This document shows, one piece after another, positions 22,019-34,700 of a stretch of 64,000 nt of DNA. The notes below the pieces were generated by a model. That model was not told where the DNA came from and did not search any database. It saw only the letters and a list, made by a program, of their open reading frames with translations. The translations under genes were made by a program, and so were the position numbers. This DNA comes from Mesostigma viride (Eukaryota; Streptophyta; Mesostigmatophyceae; Mesostigmatales; Mesostigmataceae): positions 2,234,745-2,298,744 of the forward strand of contig RPFO01000392.1 of assembly GCA_009746045.1 (NCBI GenBank). Reading direction: 5' to 3'. The number at the start of each line of letters is the position of its first letter. Positions within the stretch are counted from its first letter, which is position 1.

Positions 22019-22341
22019 TTATGCTCCGTCAAGTCCGGTGTTTCTTGCAACGTCACCCACATCTGTTCGGTGCTGCCCAGGGCTTGGCACAAGCTCTACA
22101 AACAGGTCGTGGACCGGCTGGATCGCGTAGTATCTCCGCACATCTGAACCCTGTGATGCCAGATCTCCTTTGCGGCCGCGCTCCGATCTTGGCACTGGAT
22201 TCGTTGTCCACACCGTCGCGTTGCTGCAGCAACACGATGTTTAATTTCTGGCATACGCGGGCTTTTGGTTCCCGCCACACATTTGAAAGTGCTTCCTCCG
22301 GATTTTTGCCTTTGCACCGTGTGCAGTTTATGGACGTTTGG
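22019..22341 (+). repeat. Repeat R, copy 1, left part (coding-like module)
   Basis: Aligns with 35187-35492. Reads [19 protein letters not shown] on the plus strand, then diverges by a small insertion (agggct) that shifts the frame. It is separated from its right part (22936-23308) by an inserted retroposon. Confidence 0.88.
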
Positions 22342-22935
22342 AAACATGGCACTAATTAGACTCGTGCTCCCGTTGGCTAAACATTAATTAAACATTAATT
22401 AAACATTAATTAAACACCTGCTCCCGTTGGGGAGTCACGGAGCACCGAAGTGCTTTTAATCCCTGTGTGTGCACAACAGGAGAATTAAAGGGCAGAGACC
22501 CCCAGTCTCCTTCATGCCAAAGGCATGCCACAGCTGCATTCGGGCGCGCTAGCTAAAAAGGACATGCTGACGATCCGGCAAACTGCGGTTGCAATAAGAC
22601 CCATGTGAGCGTGGCATAAGAAGTAGTGTGGGCAAGTAATCTGAACATAGCCAGGGCGTAGCATGGCTGTACTAGGACTAGGCTAAGGCTATGGCTGGTT
22701 GTGTACCGTGCGTTGGCGGCACGTGACTAGGTATGGTGGCACAGCTAGGCAAACATTCTAAGCATGGCTGCCTTAGCGGCAGTGACTCCAATGGATACAA
22801 GCTAGGGCTATTGCTATTCTAGCCCGCTGGGGGCGTCCACATCTTGTGGTTGATCATCAGGTCCCCGCCCCTCCAGTACACCTTGGGCTTCTGGGGGTCC
22901 TGCTTATGGCGGAGGTATTCCGGCCAAACATGGCA
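22342..22935 (-). mobile_element. 5'-truncated ORF1-only retroposon (subfamily B) inserted in repeat R
   Basis: Flanked by a perfect 10-bp target-site duplication aaacatggca at 22342-22351 and 22926-22935. The second R copy at 35485-35505 shows the empty site. The body, read on the minus strand, begins inside the ORF1-like C-terminal domain (PEYLRHKQDPQKPKVYWRGG), reaches its stop near 22823, and continues as the same 3' sequence that follows the copy at 48594. It ends in tandem ttaa-containing units and gggagcacgag near 22360-22410. No reverse transcriptase is present between ORF1 and the 3' end. Confidence 0.9.
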
Positions 22936-23308
22936 TGGCTAACGTAATGACTGACTAGCTAGACCTTTTCAGTGGTTTTCCATTTGCGGTTATTTCCTCG
23001 TAAATGGTGGGAAAGCGATCGCATGGCTGGTGCTCACCACTAGATCGACACTCCCAGCCAGTTAGGCTCGAAACACACGCCCTGATCAGATCATGCAAGC
23101 AAGCTGTTTCCGGCCCCACCGTCTAGGTCATCTAGTCGCTCTACACGTAAGCCAGCCATAATTTCATTAACGCACAAGGCTACACATTTCCATTTCCAAT
23201 CATATTCATCATCCTGAACGACTCAATGGCGGACAATGTAACAGCAGGCTCGAGCTACCATGGTCCGAATTCTCCCGATTTCTGGCCTGCGCTGGTTGTC
23301 TCCTTGAT
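22936..23308 (+). repeat. Repeat R, copy 1, right part
   Basis: Aligns with 35506-35875 and 50167-50399. Shared landmarks are tgactgactagctagacctt, ccggccccaccgtctaggtc and the common right end ctgcgctggttgtctccttgat. Confidence 0.9.
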
Positions 23309-23932
23309 ATGTCGAGTGAAAATTGGTTTATATTTACATACGTCACAACAACATGTATTAAGAGCGACAATTGGCGCTGGTGACAACTTTCCCACGGCAT
23401 GATGCAGCACGAAAGTCGTGCTGATGCGGTGAGGACACGTGCGGTGAAACAAGGTAGCTTGTGCCCTCTGCCATGTTGCATATTATCCAGCACCCACTGG
23501 GTGCACATCCTTGTGTGACGTGCACTTCTGTGAAATGCACAGCTAAGCTGTGCACACTATGAGCTTGGGGGGTGCATGTGCATCCCTGTTTCGCATGTAT
23601 CCGAAGTATACAAGACCCTGCAAAGACTATGTGCTTATGACACTACCAAAACCATTGTCGTTTGCGCAATGGAGTCCATTCTGGTAATGGAAAACAATCT
23701 TCCCAGTCCTTTCCGCTGGATCCCAGGACCTCCATCTGGAAGAGCATTGCCATGGCCAGCTCTCCAGCTAGTCGTGGCCAGCCATGGCCAACAAAAGCAA
23801 CGGCAGGGAAATTCATGAATGCGTGTTGAAGGGCGTTAGCATTCCTTGCTGGCAGGCGCTAATTCGATGCATATATTGCGATGCTTGCCTCGGCCCATTG
23901 GTCCTTGTTGCTGAGCATATAGAAAACGCTGC
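23309..23932. other. No gene recognised (3' side of thioesterase gene)
   Basis: Lies downstream of the thioesterase stop codon on the minus strand and may contain its 3' untranslated region. No clear polyadenylation signal or other feature. Confidence 0.4.
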
Positions 23933-26900
23933 CTAGTTAGCGCTGCTTGGCTGCTTGCTGATGAGCTTGGCAGAGACCAGGGCGGATAGGAGCAGTGCCG
24001 AGATTTTCTCTGGCGGCGGGATGCCCTTTGGAAGCGAGGATATCTGTTCCACCGTAGATGCACCAGCTGTGTTCACGGCGGGTGATTTCGGTGCTTCCTC
24101 GGCACAAGTCGTTTTCCTGGCCGAGACAGGGTTCACCATCCGCCTGGCGTCCATCCCTACACCGGCAGGGACAGGGATGCCATCTGGCAGCGGCCCCCGC
24201 GCATGGTTCTCCACCCAGCATCCGGCACGCGGCAGGTTGATGGCGCATGATGTCTTCCCCTCCCACCTCGTGTACCCGCGCGCAAACTCCGTCCCCCCCC
24301 CCGACGCGCACACCGTATGCATGAGCCGGGCGGACATGGAGGGATCAAACACTTTTGACAGCTGCTTGCCCCCATTCTTCTCTGAGTGACTGCTGGTATC
24401 CGCAGCAGCACCCGTGGAGGGCTCCCCTTCCCTGGCCTGGGGCACAGCAGCCCCGTTGGCCTCCGGTGCCCACAGCGCAGCCAACGAGTCGACGCTGCAC
24501 TCGAGCGGGCACTCGCTGCGGAACTCCATCTTGAGGGAACGCAGCTCGTGGCTCTCCGCCAGCTCGTGAGGGATGGCCTGTGGTCAGACACCGTGCGATA
24601 AGTGCGACAATTCTAAGCATGCGTTAGTTGAACCATGCATCGGTTGAACATGCCATACTTCAACACGAGATGGTCGAACATGCATTGGTTTTGACATCGT
24701 GCAATAATGCTTCAAATGGAGCAGCTTTGCCTTATCGCAAGAGAGGATTGGCTTTGGGTGAAGCGCCGTGGAAGGCAACCCAAGCAAGACAGACCAGCCA
24801 GCCAGGGTCTAAAGGCATCCTCGCCATTCCATGGGTTCAGTGTGCAGGAGGCTCCTGCTATGGTGCCGCCCGACATCACGCAGGTCCTGTCCCTGCCTTG
24901 TGGGGCATGCAAGGGCTTGATGCATGGCATTGCGTTCGGCTGGCCACGTGGAATACACAACTCAATAGCCTGGCAACTCCAAACGCATGTTACACCCTGT
25001 CACGTTCATAGAGGCATACACCCTGTCACATCCATTAAACAGCGTGTCACCTTTCCTATTGCCTACGTTGTCCTAGTCACCTGTCACCATGCTTGGCCTC
25101 ACCTCCATCATCCACTCGATGTAGGTGACGTTGTTCAGGTGGTCGTTCATGTCCAGATCCGATTTCCGCGCCTGCACACATCATGGCACTCAAGCAGGGG
25201 AGAGAAAGAACATACCCATCATTTATCAGAGGAAAAGAATAGATAATACAAGTTTGCTTTCGAAGATGAGCCATATCCTCAAAGCATGGCCTTCCGGCGT
25301 GCATGCAAGACCCAGTGTTTGCAGCTGCCCAACCAGTACAGCTGCTGCCGAGTGTAAGTATGAAAAATGATGTCATTCCCCCCGCAAGCGCCAGCACTCT
25401 TCCTTGAAGGGTCGGTATGTCTCTCCAGCAGTCATGCTGCAAATGCATAGCATAGCCTGATCACCTCCCTGCCGCCTGGAGTGTCCAAAGTTTGACAACT
25501 GGGAATGAGGGAAGCCAAAGCGGCTTACGTGACAGCTGGCACAAGTCACCACCTGTCAATGCCAACGCTCATCGCACGTGCACGCCCCACCAGTGGTCCA
25601 TGGACCAAGCCATTCCATTCACACCACGCTTTTGGCCCACTGCCTGTGCCACGGCACCAGCAGCCACTCACCAGCATGGCCTTACTAGACAATCTATTTC
25701 TACTCACCAGCATCTTTTTGCTGGACCAGTCGGCGTCGGCCTCGGTGGGCGACACCACCTTCATCGTGTACTCGTTTAGCGCGTCCCCTGAGATGCCCGG
25801 ACTGTGCACGCGGCACGAGGGGGAGGCGGAGGCACGCAGGATCCATGGGTGGCAGCATGGCATGGTGGGGTTAGGTGTCCATAGTAGTAAATATAGTACG
25901 ATATTTAGCGCGGCTTGACATGATGCCAGACCAGGCCTGACCCAGCGTGGGCAGCTGGCCTGGCCGTAACCATAACCAAACCCTGCACGGCCCCTCTGGT
26001 ACCCGACACGCCCTCACCTGCAGCATGAGGTGCTGAGCATTCCCTATCATCCGGCGCCGCTCTTACCTGGAGATGATGTGCTGCAGCTCATCCATCGCAT
26101 ACTGTGGGATGCGCACCAGCTTGCGGGTGTCCATGTTGATGGGGACCCACGTGCTGGCGCATGCACCGTGAGGCAGGCAAACAGGCATGCAGGGACAGTC
26201 CATGTGGCGCGGGGGACAGGATTGGTCAGGGACGGGTTGGGAAGGAAGGGGCAGCATTTGTTGCATGCAAACAACCAGAAAGGCACCGTGTGAAACGCAC
26301 AAGGGGCTCCCGAAACAGAGACATAAGAATTTGGTTGCCATGTGAAGCCTGAGCTTGGCTATCTAGAGCCCCATCCCTATTGCTGGTTGTAGTGTGTACC
26401 CTTTCCGGCTACGCCTCCCTGGCAGGCCCCTGACGCGGGTCCAACACATGACCCAATACATGACCGTGGTGCGGGCACAACGCAGGGGACAAGGCAGCCA
26501 GGGCATGGAGGAAGGGTATCCGGGTGGCCAAGGCGTCGATGTAATGGCCCGGGACAGGATGGTGCCGGTGCTAGATGCTGCGCCCTCACCTGATGGCTGC
26601 GCCCAGCCTCTCCCCCGTGGCAGCGTTGCGGATCACCCACTCGCGCGACACGCCGAGCCGCTTGAGCGATGACAAGAAGGTTTCCACCACCACCTTGTCC
26701 TTCCTGTGAATGCAAGCGTGGCGTGCGCGCAGGGATGAAACATTGGTAGAGGTCACTGCGAGGGTAGGCCAGGTTGTCCAAACCTGGCCGGCGTAGCTCC
26801 CTGCGGTGAGTTACAGGCTGGGTCACACAGCGGGGAACAGGTGGCTGGTTGGACCATGCATGGCAGTGAGAGCGGTGGTTTCACAACCTGAAACACAATC

Positions 26901-27888
26901 ATGTCGAAATCAATCCAATTTGTCGTTACACACCGAAACCATCGCTGATATTCGCAGATTTGTGATACTATGCAATGCTATGGAAGCATGCAGATGTGGC
27001 GAGTCAAAAACCGCTGTGTGCATGAAAATCCCGCAAAAAGCACGGCGCTCACCGCGGGTGGAAGAGGACTCATCACCAGGGGTGCCGCACTCACCACAAG
27101 GGGTATGAATCCATCTGGATGTTAATGGACGACAGAACCCACACCACCCGATCAGCGGCCATATCCTCGATGACCTTGGCGGCGGGGTACTTGAAGTTGG
27201 ACATGCAGTGGAGATGGTTGGCAGCCACCTCCTGCAGGGTGCAGGCGCACAGTGCCCACGATATATCGACGTCAATTGCGATCCTGTGGCGACCATGCAA
27301 AAGACACCTAAGACTCGAAATGCGTGGCGGCCTTGGTACTCGCAGACAAGGCATATTCCGAAGCCGTACCAACACAATTTTCACCACCAGGGTGATAATT
27401 TGGGTTCCCGTTTAATTGCAAACGCAGAATTAACGTGCGAGCACCAATTGCGGCCGTCCGCATGGTCGTACCTGCAAGAGGTTCGCGATGGTGGTGATGG
27501 ACGCCGTCCTGTTTACCCCTACTTCATAGAAACGTAATACGAATTCCTCCCTGTACCAATGACCATCCCATGCTAATTCGCCATTGTTGAATATGCCCCC
27601 GTCAATGAATTCCTGTTGGGCTCCATTGACGTGTCCATTTAGGGCGACTGCAGTGTCTTCCCTGCTGAGAGTGGAGCAAGCAACGGTGGCAGAGAGTTTG
27701 AGGTGACGCTTCCTGCTAGACTGTGCCTTTCTTGACTGTCGCAAACATGCTTCTTGCAGTTGACCGGTTCCTATAAACTTAGGGCAGCAAGGAGTCGCGC
27801 CCCCTCCTGCAGACGCACGCTGGGCAACCGAACGGCTTTCTATGGGGGAGCATAATGGTAATGGGCACAGCCCGGACGTCAACGCCAT
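23933..27888 (-). CDS. FAT: Acyl-ACP thioesterase (FatA/FatB type), plastid-targeted
   Basis: Hydrolyses acyl-ACP to free fatty acid in the plastid stroma, ending plastid fatty-acid synthesis. Exons joined in frame: 27888-27472, 27231-27095, 26703-26590, 26153-26067, 25801-25708, 25171-25103 and 24577-23933, giving about 520 residues. The start Met at 27888 opens a long Ser/Ala/Arg-rich transit-peptide-like stretch of ~85 residues. Hotdog domain 1 carries FYEVGVNRTASITTIANLLQ, MDSYPLW and WVPINMDTRKLVRIP. Hotdog domain 2 carries RKSDLDMNDHLNNVTYIEWM (catalytic Asn and His) and MEFRSECPLECSVDSL (Cys position). After VDSLAAL there is an unusual ~185-residue low-complexity tail encoded in the last exon. 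Whether it prefers FatA- or FatB-type chain lengths cannot be told. It is head-to-head with the TMCO4-like gene. Confidence 0.93.
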
Positions 27889-28773
27889 GAGTGATAATCG
27901 AAAACCCACTTTCACGCGGAGCTGTCGGCCATGGCACGCTGTCTTGAGTTCACACTTTGTACACGGGATTGATGGCCACAACTGAACTGGGCAAGGGATC
28001 TCCGTTTTTGTGTGCTCCGCGCGGGCACCTGAGCTGGCACGCGCTGCTGGCACCGATGGTTTCCGGCAGGCTCGGGTCCTCTCTGTCTGTGTTGCTGGGT
28101 GCGCGCTGCGTGCTCCAAGTCGCCGCCTTTCTGCAATTCTGCGGCTTACAACTCACCTCAACTCAACCCACCAAGCGGACAACCTGCTCAAGCGCCACGT
28201 GGCAGGAGAGCCGTAGTAACAAAGTCACGTCGCGGGGACGACGGTGACAGCAGCCAGTAAGGTATTGAAACGTGCGGCCCCTGCTGAAACGTGACCAGCT
28301 CGGCTTACAGGACTAGGTCGGGGTCGGCCTCCTATCTCGCTGTCCCCAAGCAACTTGGCGCCATTACTTTCCAGGTAAATAAATCCTATGGCGTGAAATG
28401 CGACATGAAACCTGGGCCTAGCTGGCGCGGGGATGCGCGAGCTGGCACTTTCTGTGCCGTCATGTCCTAGCCTGCCGAGGAAAAGATGCCAGGCGGCATT
28501 TCGCAATACGGTAGCGGCTGGCGAATCGTGGTACCCACAGGAAAACCGCGGCAGAGCAGTACAATCATGGATGACGGCATAATTCGCATTCCATAATTGC
28601 CATGGTGTGCAGGGGCCCGTAGGTGGTTCGAACAGGAGTTGGCTCGCCATTTGGGAACTGGCGATTAATTCGATGGACGCGTTTCTATGTAAGAGGTGTT
28701 TGGATTTCATGGATGGAAGGTTAATTATTGTCTGCGGAATGTAATTGGCGAGCTTTTTAGCTATCAATTGGAA
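27889..28773. promoter_or_regulatory. Divergent intergenic region between FAT and TMCO4-like genes
   Basis: 885 bp separate the two opposed start codons, so both promoters should lie here. No confident core element is visible. Open frames on both strands in this stretch lack family motifs. Confidence 0.5.
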
Positions 28774-31700
28774 ATGGTGGCCACTTTAACGGAATCCGAA
28801 AGATACGCGACCGCTGCCCTGTTCACGCTGGCAATGGGAACTTGCCCCTGCGCTCTAGCGATATCTTCGCCGGAAATAAGCGTCGTTGTGCCCGACAAAA
28901 CCGCTTTGGAGTGGCGAAGGTTTCGCGAGAGAACCCAGCTGGCTGCTTACAGGCTGCTAAAGCTACCGCCGTCGTCGTTCACAGGGCTGCTTGCGCTGTC
29001 TCAATCGGGAGACGACGAATTGCATGCACATGTTGCCTCGGTAAGACGGGACGAAAATGCTTGAGAGTCATTAATTGTTCTCTTCTCGTTGGCATGCGCT
29101 CTCTTTTGGTGAACTAGGCTGTATGTTGTTTGTTTGTCGCAGCTCATCCTGCGTCCTATGAACTCAATCACGCCTATGAACTCCGGCGTTGCTTCCCTTC
29201 TTGGTTGAGGGACCGCTGCATGTTGGCAGCGACTAGGCATGTTTAACACGGCCGTTGTCATGCCTGTGAAACTACGGATCCTTTGGAAGCATGCCGATGG
29301 CAACCCTTCCCCTATCGTCTCTTTAACACCCCGAAATAGGTTGCTTTTCTCCCTGCTCCACCCTGGCAGTTCACCCGAGTGCTCCTGGGATGGTCCTACT
29401 CCGGCCCCGCGCCCCAGTGGCCTGATTACGCAGAGACCGATGGCACCAGCTGCGAGACCAGTGCCACAAACAGTGGCCACGTGGCGGAGAAAAGTAGCGG
29501 GCATGGTGGGGGTGCTCACCAATCCGCACAACAATCCACGCAACAACTCAGTGACAGCCCCGCCATAGCGCCAACTGGCATCTCTCCAGGGTCTTCCATT
29601 CGCCAAGACACCACTGCCACGTTGGCCGCCACCCCTGACCTTGGCGCACCCACGCATGAATCGAGCGGCAAGGACCCCTCTGGTGACGACCCCTCCCACA
29701 CTGACTGGGTGAGCGTGCCCCGCCGTCGGCCCCCGGTGCGGCGCGACCCACCCCACCCCAACGCGCTGTCGGCCGTATGGAGTCTGCTGCTCGCCGTCAC
29801 GTCCTTCTCCTACGTCGCCATGGAGAGGGGGGCCCGCGCACTCGAGGGGGAGGAGGAGAGGTACACGACGGGGGAGGACGTATCCACTCGCGGGTACGAC
29901 ACGTCCAGTCATGGGGATACCGCGTCCAGCCGTGGAGGTGGCGTCTCTTCTTTTGCTGGCGAACGCGTCTCCTGCGATGCCGCCTCACGCTCTGCTGACA
30001 CGAGCTGCCGACCGAACGCCATCTACCGGTCGCATAGCGTGCCTGTCACCGAGGGGGGCATTCGAGGCTTGGCGGTGGCGCTGGAACGGGCGTCCATGTC
30101 GGATCAGTCGGGTGCCCATGTGATGACGGACGGCAGCGGTGACGAGCCTGCCTCTGCGAGGACGCAGCGTGCGTCTGCAGGCACAGGTCGGGAGGCCACT
30201 GGTGGCACGCCCCCCCAGCTGCTGGAAACGTCGCCATCACGTGGACCTGGGCCTACCCCCCTGCTACCGTCCGGTGGAAGCGGCCATGGAGCTGTAACAG
30301 CCCCAATTTCGCTGTCCTCCTCTAGTTCTGGCTTGCCTGCCACCAGCACGGACGGTGGCGGAGGTGCTGCATGTGCGCCCATGCCCACGAGCCAGCCGCC
30401 CCTTCCCCCCCCTGGAACCGCCGCGCCCAGGGTGCCCCAAGGGTCCTCCGCCGCCATGTCCCTCTGGTTCCGCGAGCGGCTGGACTCTACTCACTCCCGT
30501 CACAAGCCCACGCCGCTGTCGCCCTCGTCGTCATGCCCGCCCGCGTCGCCCACACCGGGGGCAGGCAGCAGCATATGCGGCCCTTCTCTCTCTGGCGGCG
30601 ACGCGCATGTGCTGGCGCGCACACGGTCACAGTCACAGGCGGCACATCATGCGCACTTGGCTGGCCAGCGGTGTCCCTCTGCGCCGCTACTGGGGGAGGC
30701 GGATGGGACGGGCGGGGCATGTGCATGCCATCGCGGCGGTGGGGGCGAGGAGGAGGATAGCGCGAGGGGCAGCATGGGGGGCCAGGTGGCGGCATTGTGG
30801 GAGGGCGGCATGGCCGGTGTGCCAGCAGGGGCAGTACCTGCATGGGAGTATGACGCCCGCACACGCACAGCGCTCAAGAGGGTGGCGGGATGGCTGGGGG
30901 TCGAGTTGACCGTGCTGGTGGGTAGGATCTGTGCGGCGATGGAGTTGACCATGCTGGTGGTAAGGATGTGTTCTGTGATGGTGAGCAATGGGGAGTGCTT
31001 AATGCACACACTTGGCAGGTTGGCTGGGCTTTGAGCTGGCTGTGCTGGTAAGATGGGGGGGGTTGATGCTGCTGTGTGCTGCTCAGATACAGATCCAGAT
31101 TGGTGGTGGGACAGGGGCTGGGATGATGCACCACGCGGGTTAGGAGTGGCCTCGTGGGATGCTGCCTGCTGGTGAGGAAAGGGGCTCGAGTGGGGGGGTG
31201 GCGCCTGCTGATGAGGAAAGGGGCAGGGTGTGCGCTTGCTGGGAGGAAGGGGCTACAGGGATGCATGTCGTAGCCAGTTGTCGTGCGTCTGCGGGTGCCG
31301 GCGTATGTGTGAAGGGGTTGCCCATCCACATTGGTTGCGGACACCATCCACATTGGTTGCGGACACCATTCACATTGATGTGCGGTGGGTGCCTAGCAAC
31401 CAGCGGACGCGTTGAATCCATCGTCGCGTCGCTTGCCGTTTGTTCAAGTGGTCGTCCCAATGGTTCTTCAATCGGTTGTCCAACTGATTTTCCCAGGCGG
31501 TGTGCATGTTTCAACTCTGATGGTCCCATTGTACGTGTCTTCCGGCGTGTGCACTTCGGCCAGTACCCAGACCACACGTCACGCGTGGTTGCCCTGCCAA
31601 GCCATACCCCATGCGTCAGCCATTGTGTCTCGCATTGTGCTATTTATGGTATCGGTTTGGATGTTCTATGTTTTTGAAAAACCATCCACCATACCGTCTG

Positions 31701-34700
31701 TGGTACTATACCTTCGCTCCCACGCCCAGGCGGGGCTGGAAACGACAGCCGCGTACGAAGCAGAGGCCATGGCCGCGCAGGCGTGCGCCCTGAGGCCCTC
31801 ACAGCCCGACACACCTCAACTGGTATCACCCTTGTCAGCACCACCGCCACCACTGCCAGCACCTGACGGCCCCTCCCCCTACTGGGAGCGCTTCAACCGG
31901 CGGGTTAAAATAGGGCTGGCGGCTGCAGGGGGTGGGGTCCTGCTGGCCGTGACGGGGGGTAGGTGCTAGCCACCGGCTACCTCTATGCTTGTCACCACAG
32001 CTGTGCTCTGTGTTAGAATGCAGGGGAGAGATCGCAGCTATCCCTCAAACTGCTGGCATGCTGATCGGCCCAGCATGGCATGTGTGCTGGCGGCGGCGGG
32101 TGCCTGCGGTGGTCATGGCCGTGCGGCCTGCGGAGGCAACACGGTGCTCTACATGGCACGCATTCTGGTAGTGAGTCGCCATCAAGAGCAAGTGGCACAA
32201 TAAGGCGGGGGGGGTCTGCACACATGGGGGAATTTGGGGCTGGGACACCAGTGGAAAGGCGTAATGTGTTTCTTTGTAGATATCAGTTTCTGTTGAGGCA
32301 AAACGCTGCATGTTGGCCGTTCTAGCGTACGTGGGCATGACGCTACTCACGCGCGCGGATCCCGTCCAGGTGCAGACCATTGTTAGCTACCAGCTGCTGC
32401 ACAGGCTTGCTGGTTTGGAAGTAGAGTGATAATGCTTTGCTGCGAGGCTGTCTGGCTGTCAGGGGACTGCGGTATGACGGGGGGGGGACATACCCCCCCA
32501 TTTTCCTACTTGAGCGCACACACTGTTTTGCCGTCCAGCGCCGTCCGTCACCAGCCAAAGTGAAAAATGGCTGAGCATACACCTTTGCCAAATGGGTCCA
32601 TCGGGGCGAAACGGAGTGCACGTTGGACGTGTGACACGTGACATTTATACGCTAGGGAGGTAGTCGGCACAGTCAGGACTTGTAGCTGACGCCACCAAGA
32701 TAACTCCTAGTTTCGCTACGTGTCCTATAAATTATGACCGTATACCTACCGTAGTACGTATATGTTCATTAGTACGTCCTACGTCCACGAGTACCTCACT
32801 CCGGGATGTAAGCCAAAGCGCCGGACCAATACCTAGTCTCACGGTGAGCGCGAACCTTTCCTGAAAAACAGGCGCCGGTTGTATTTGCCGAGCGCACTCG
32901 GGTGCTATTTTCCTCGCGGCGTCCTCAAAAAGCCTTTTTAATTGTTCTGGCGCCGGGGCGATTTTGGAGCTCTCTTCACGTCTGTCAGAACCTCGTCGGA
33001 CCAAACTTGGAGTGGGCAGTTTTGCTGTGACGCCCCCCCCCCTCGGCATGTCTTTACAGCAGTGAGAGGAGAAGCAGCGATGAATCGTGACCTTGTGCTT
33101 GGAATCTGCCTATTTAATCAAAGACCTGTTCTATAACCAGGGTTTTCACATCGGCTGCTCACCACTCCCCTCTCCTCATCTACCATCTTCCTATGCCATA
33201 ACCCGAACCCTGCCGCGGTATGCTTTAATGCACTCTTGAGCATGCATCACAACCAACTACTCCATGCCATCCCCGTCCCTTGCCCCTCCTCCCTCCTCCC
33301 TCCTCCCTCCTCCCTCCTCCCTCCTCCCTCCTCCCTCCTCCCTCCTCCCCTCCCTCCTCCCTCCTCCCTCCTCCCTCCTCCCTCCTCCCTCCTCCCTCCT
33401 CCTCCTCCCTCCTCCCTCCTCCCTCCTCCCTCCTCCCTCCTCCCTCCTCCCTCCTCCTCCTCCCTCCTCCCTCCTCCCTCCTCCCTCCTCCTCCTCCCCC
33501 TCCTCCTCCCTCCTCCCTCCTCCCTCCTCCTCCTCCCTCCTCCCTCCTCCCTCCTCCCTCCTCCCTCCTCCCTCCTCCCTCCTCCCTCCTCCCTCCTCCC
33601 TCCTCCCTCCTCCCTCCTCCTCCTCCCTCCTCCCTCCTCCTCCTCCCTCCTCCCTCTCCCTCCTCCCTCCTCCCTCCTCCCTCCTCCCTCCTCCTCCTCC
33701 TCCTCCCTCCTCCCTCCTCCTCCCTCCTCCCTCCTCCCTCCTCCCTCCTCCCTCCTCCCTCCTCCCTCCTCCCTCTCCTCCTCCCTCCTCCCTCCTCCCT
33801 CCTCCCTCCTCCCTCCTCCCTCCTCCCTCCTCCCTCCTCCCTCCTCCCTCCTCCCTCCTCCCTCCTCCCTCCTCCCTCCTCCCTCCTCCCTCCTCCCTCC
33901 TCCCTCCTCCCTCCTCCTCCTCCCGCCTCCCGCCTCCCGCCTCCCGCCTCCCGCCTCCCGCCTCCCGCCTCCCGCCTCCCGCCTCCCGCCTCCCGCCTCC
34001 CGCCTCCCGCCTCCCGCCTCCCGCCTCCCTCCTCCCTCCCTCCTTCTTCCTCCATCCTCCCTTGGCCATCCCCCTTCCCCTCCGCGCCTCCTCGCAGGTC
34101 TCGCGGCGCCAGCGCTGGCAGCAGCAGTCGGCGCCATAGCGACGGCGACCGCCTCCACTGCCGCCGCAGCAGGCGCGGTGCTGGGACCCGTCTGCGTGCC
34201 GGCGGTGGCCATGGGAAGCGTCGCGGCCGCAGGGCTGGGCACTGCGGCGGCGGTGGCGGCGACACAAGGCGGTGCTGTTGTTATTGCGGGCGGCTTTGGT
34301 GGTGAGCGCGGATATGTCCGCTGTTGGTGGAAGAGGCGTCCCTAGTTTGCCTGCTGTTTTCGATATCGGGATGTTCCCTATCGAAGTGTTGTGGCAAGAC
34401 AACCTTACACCTAGCTCTGCGGTACAACATGAGGCTGCTTGTTATGCTGGACGGATATTTTTATCCGTGACGAGTCTACATTGCTGTGGGAGCCGGTGTG
34501 CACTACCCCCCTTGTCTGTTGCCGGTGCGCGCACCCCTCCTCTGCATTGCCGACAGGTGCTATCTCCCCCCTCCCCCCCCCCCCTCCCCCTTTCTTGGGG
34601 GCCTCGTGGCCACCGCATTCTCTCCCACAGTGGCAGGCGCACGGCTGACAGGCCTGAAAGTGGCCAAGCGCACGGGTGGCGTGAAGGAGTTTGAGTTTGT

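Noticed and set aside
33225-34402. Several 290-380-codon open frames rich in Pro/Ser/Leu or Arg/Glu/Gly
   Set aside because: All are six-frame readings of the CCTCCCT heptamer tract; a 7-base period gives open frames on both strands.
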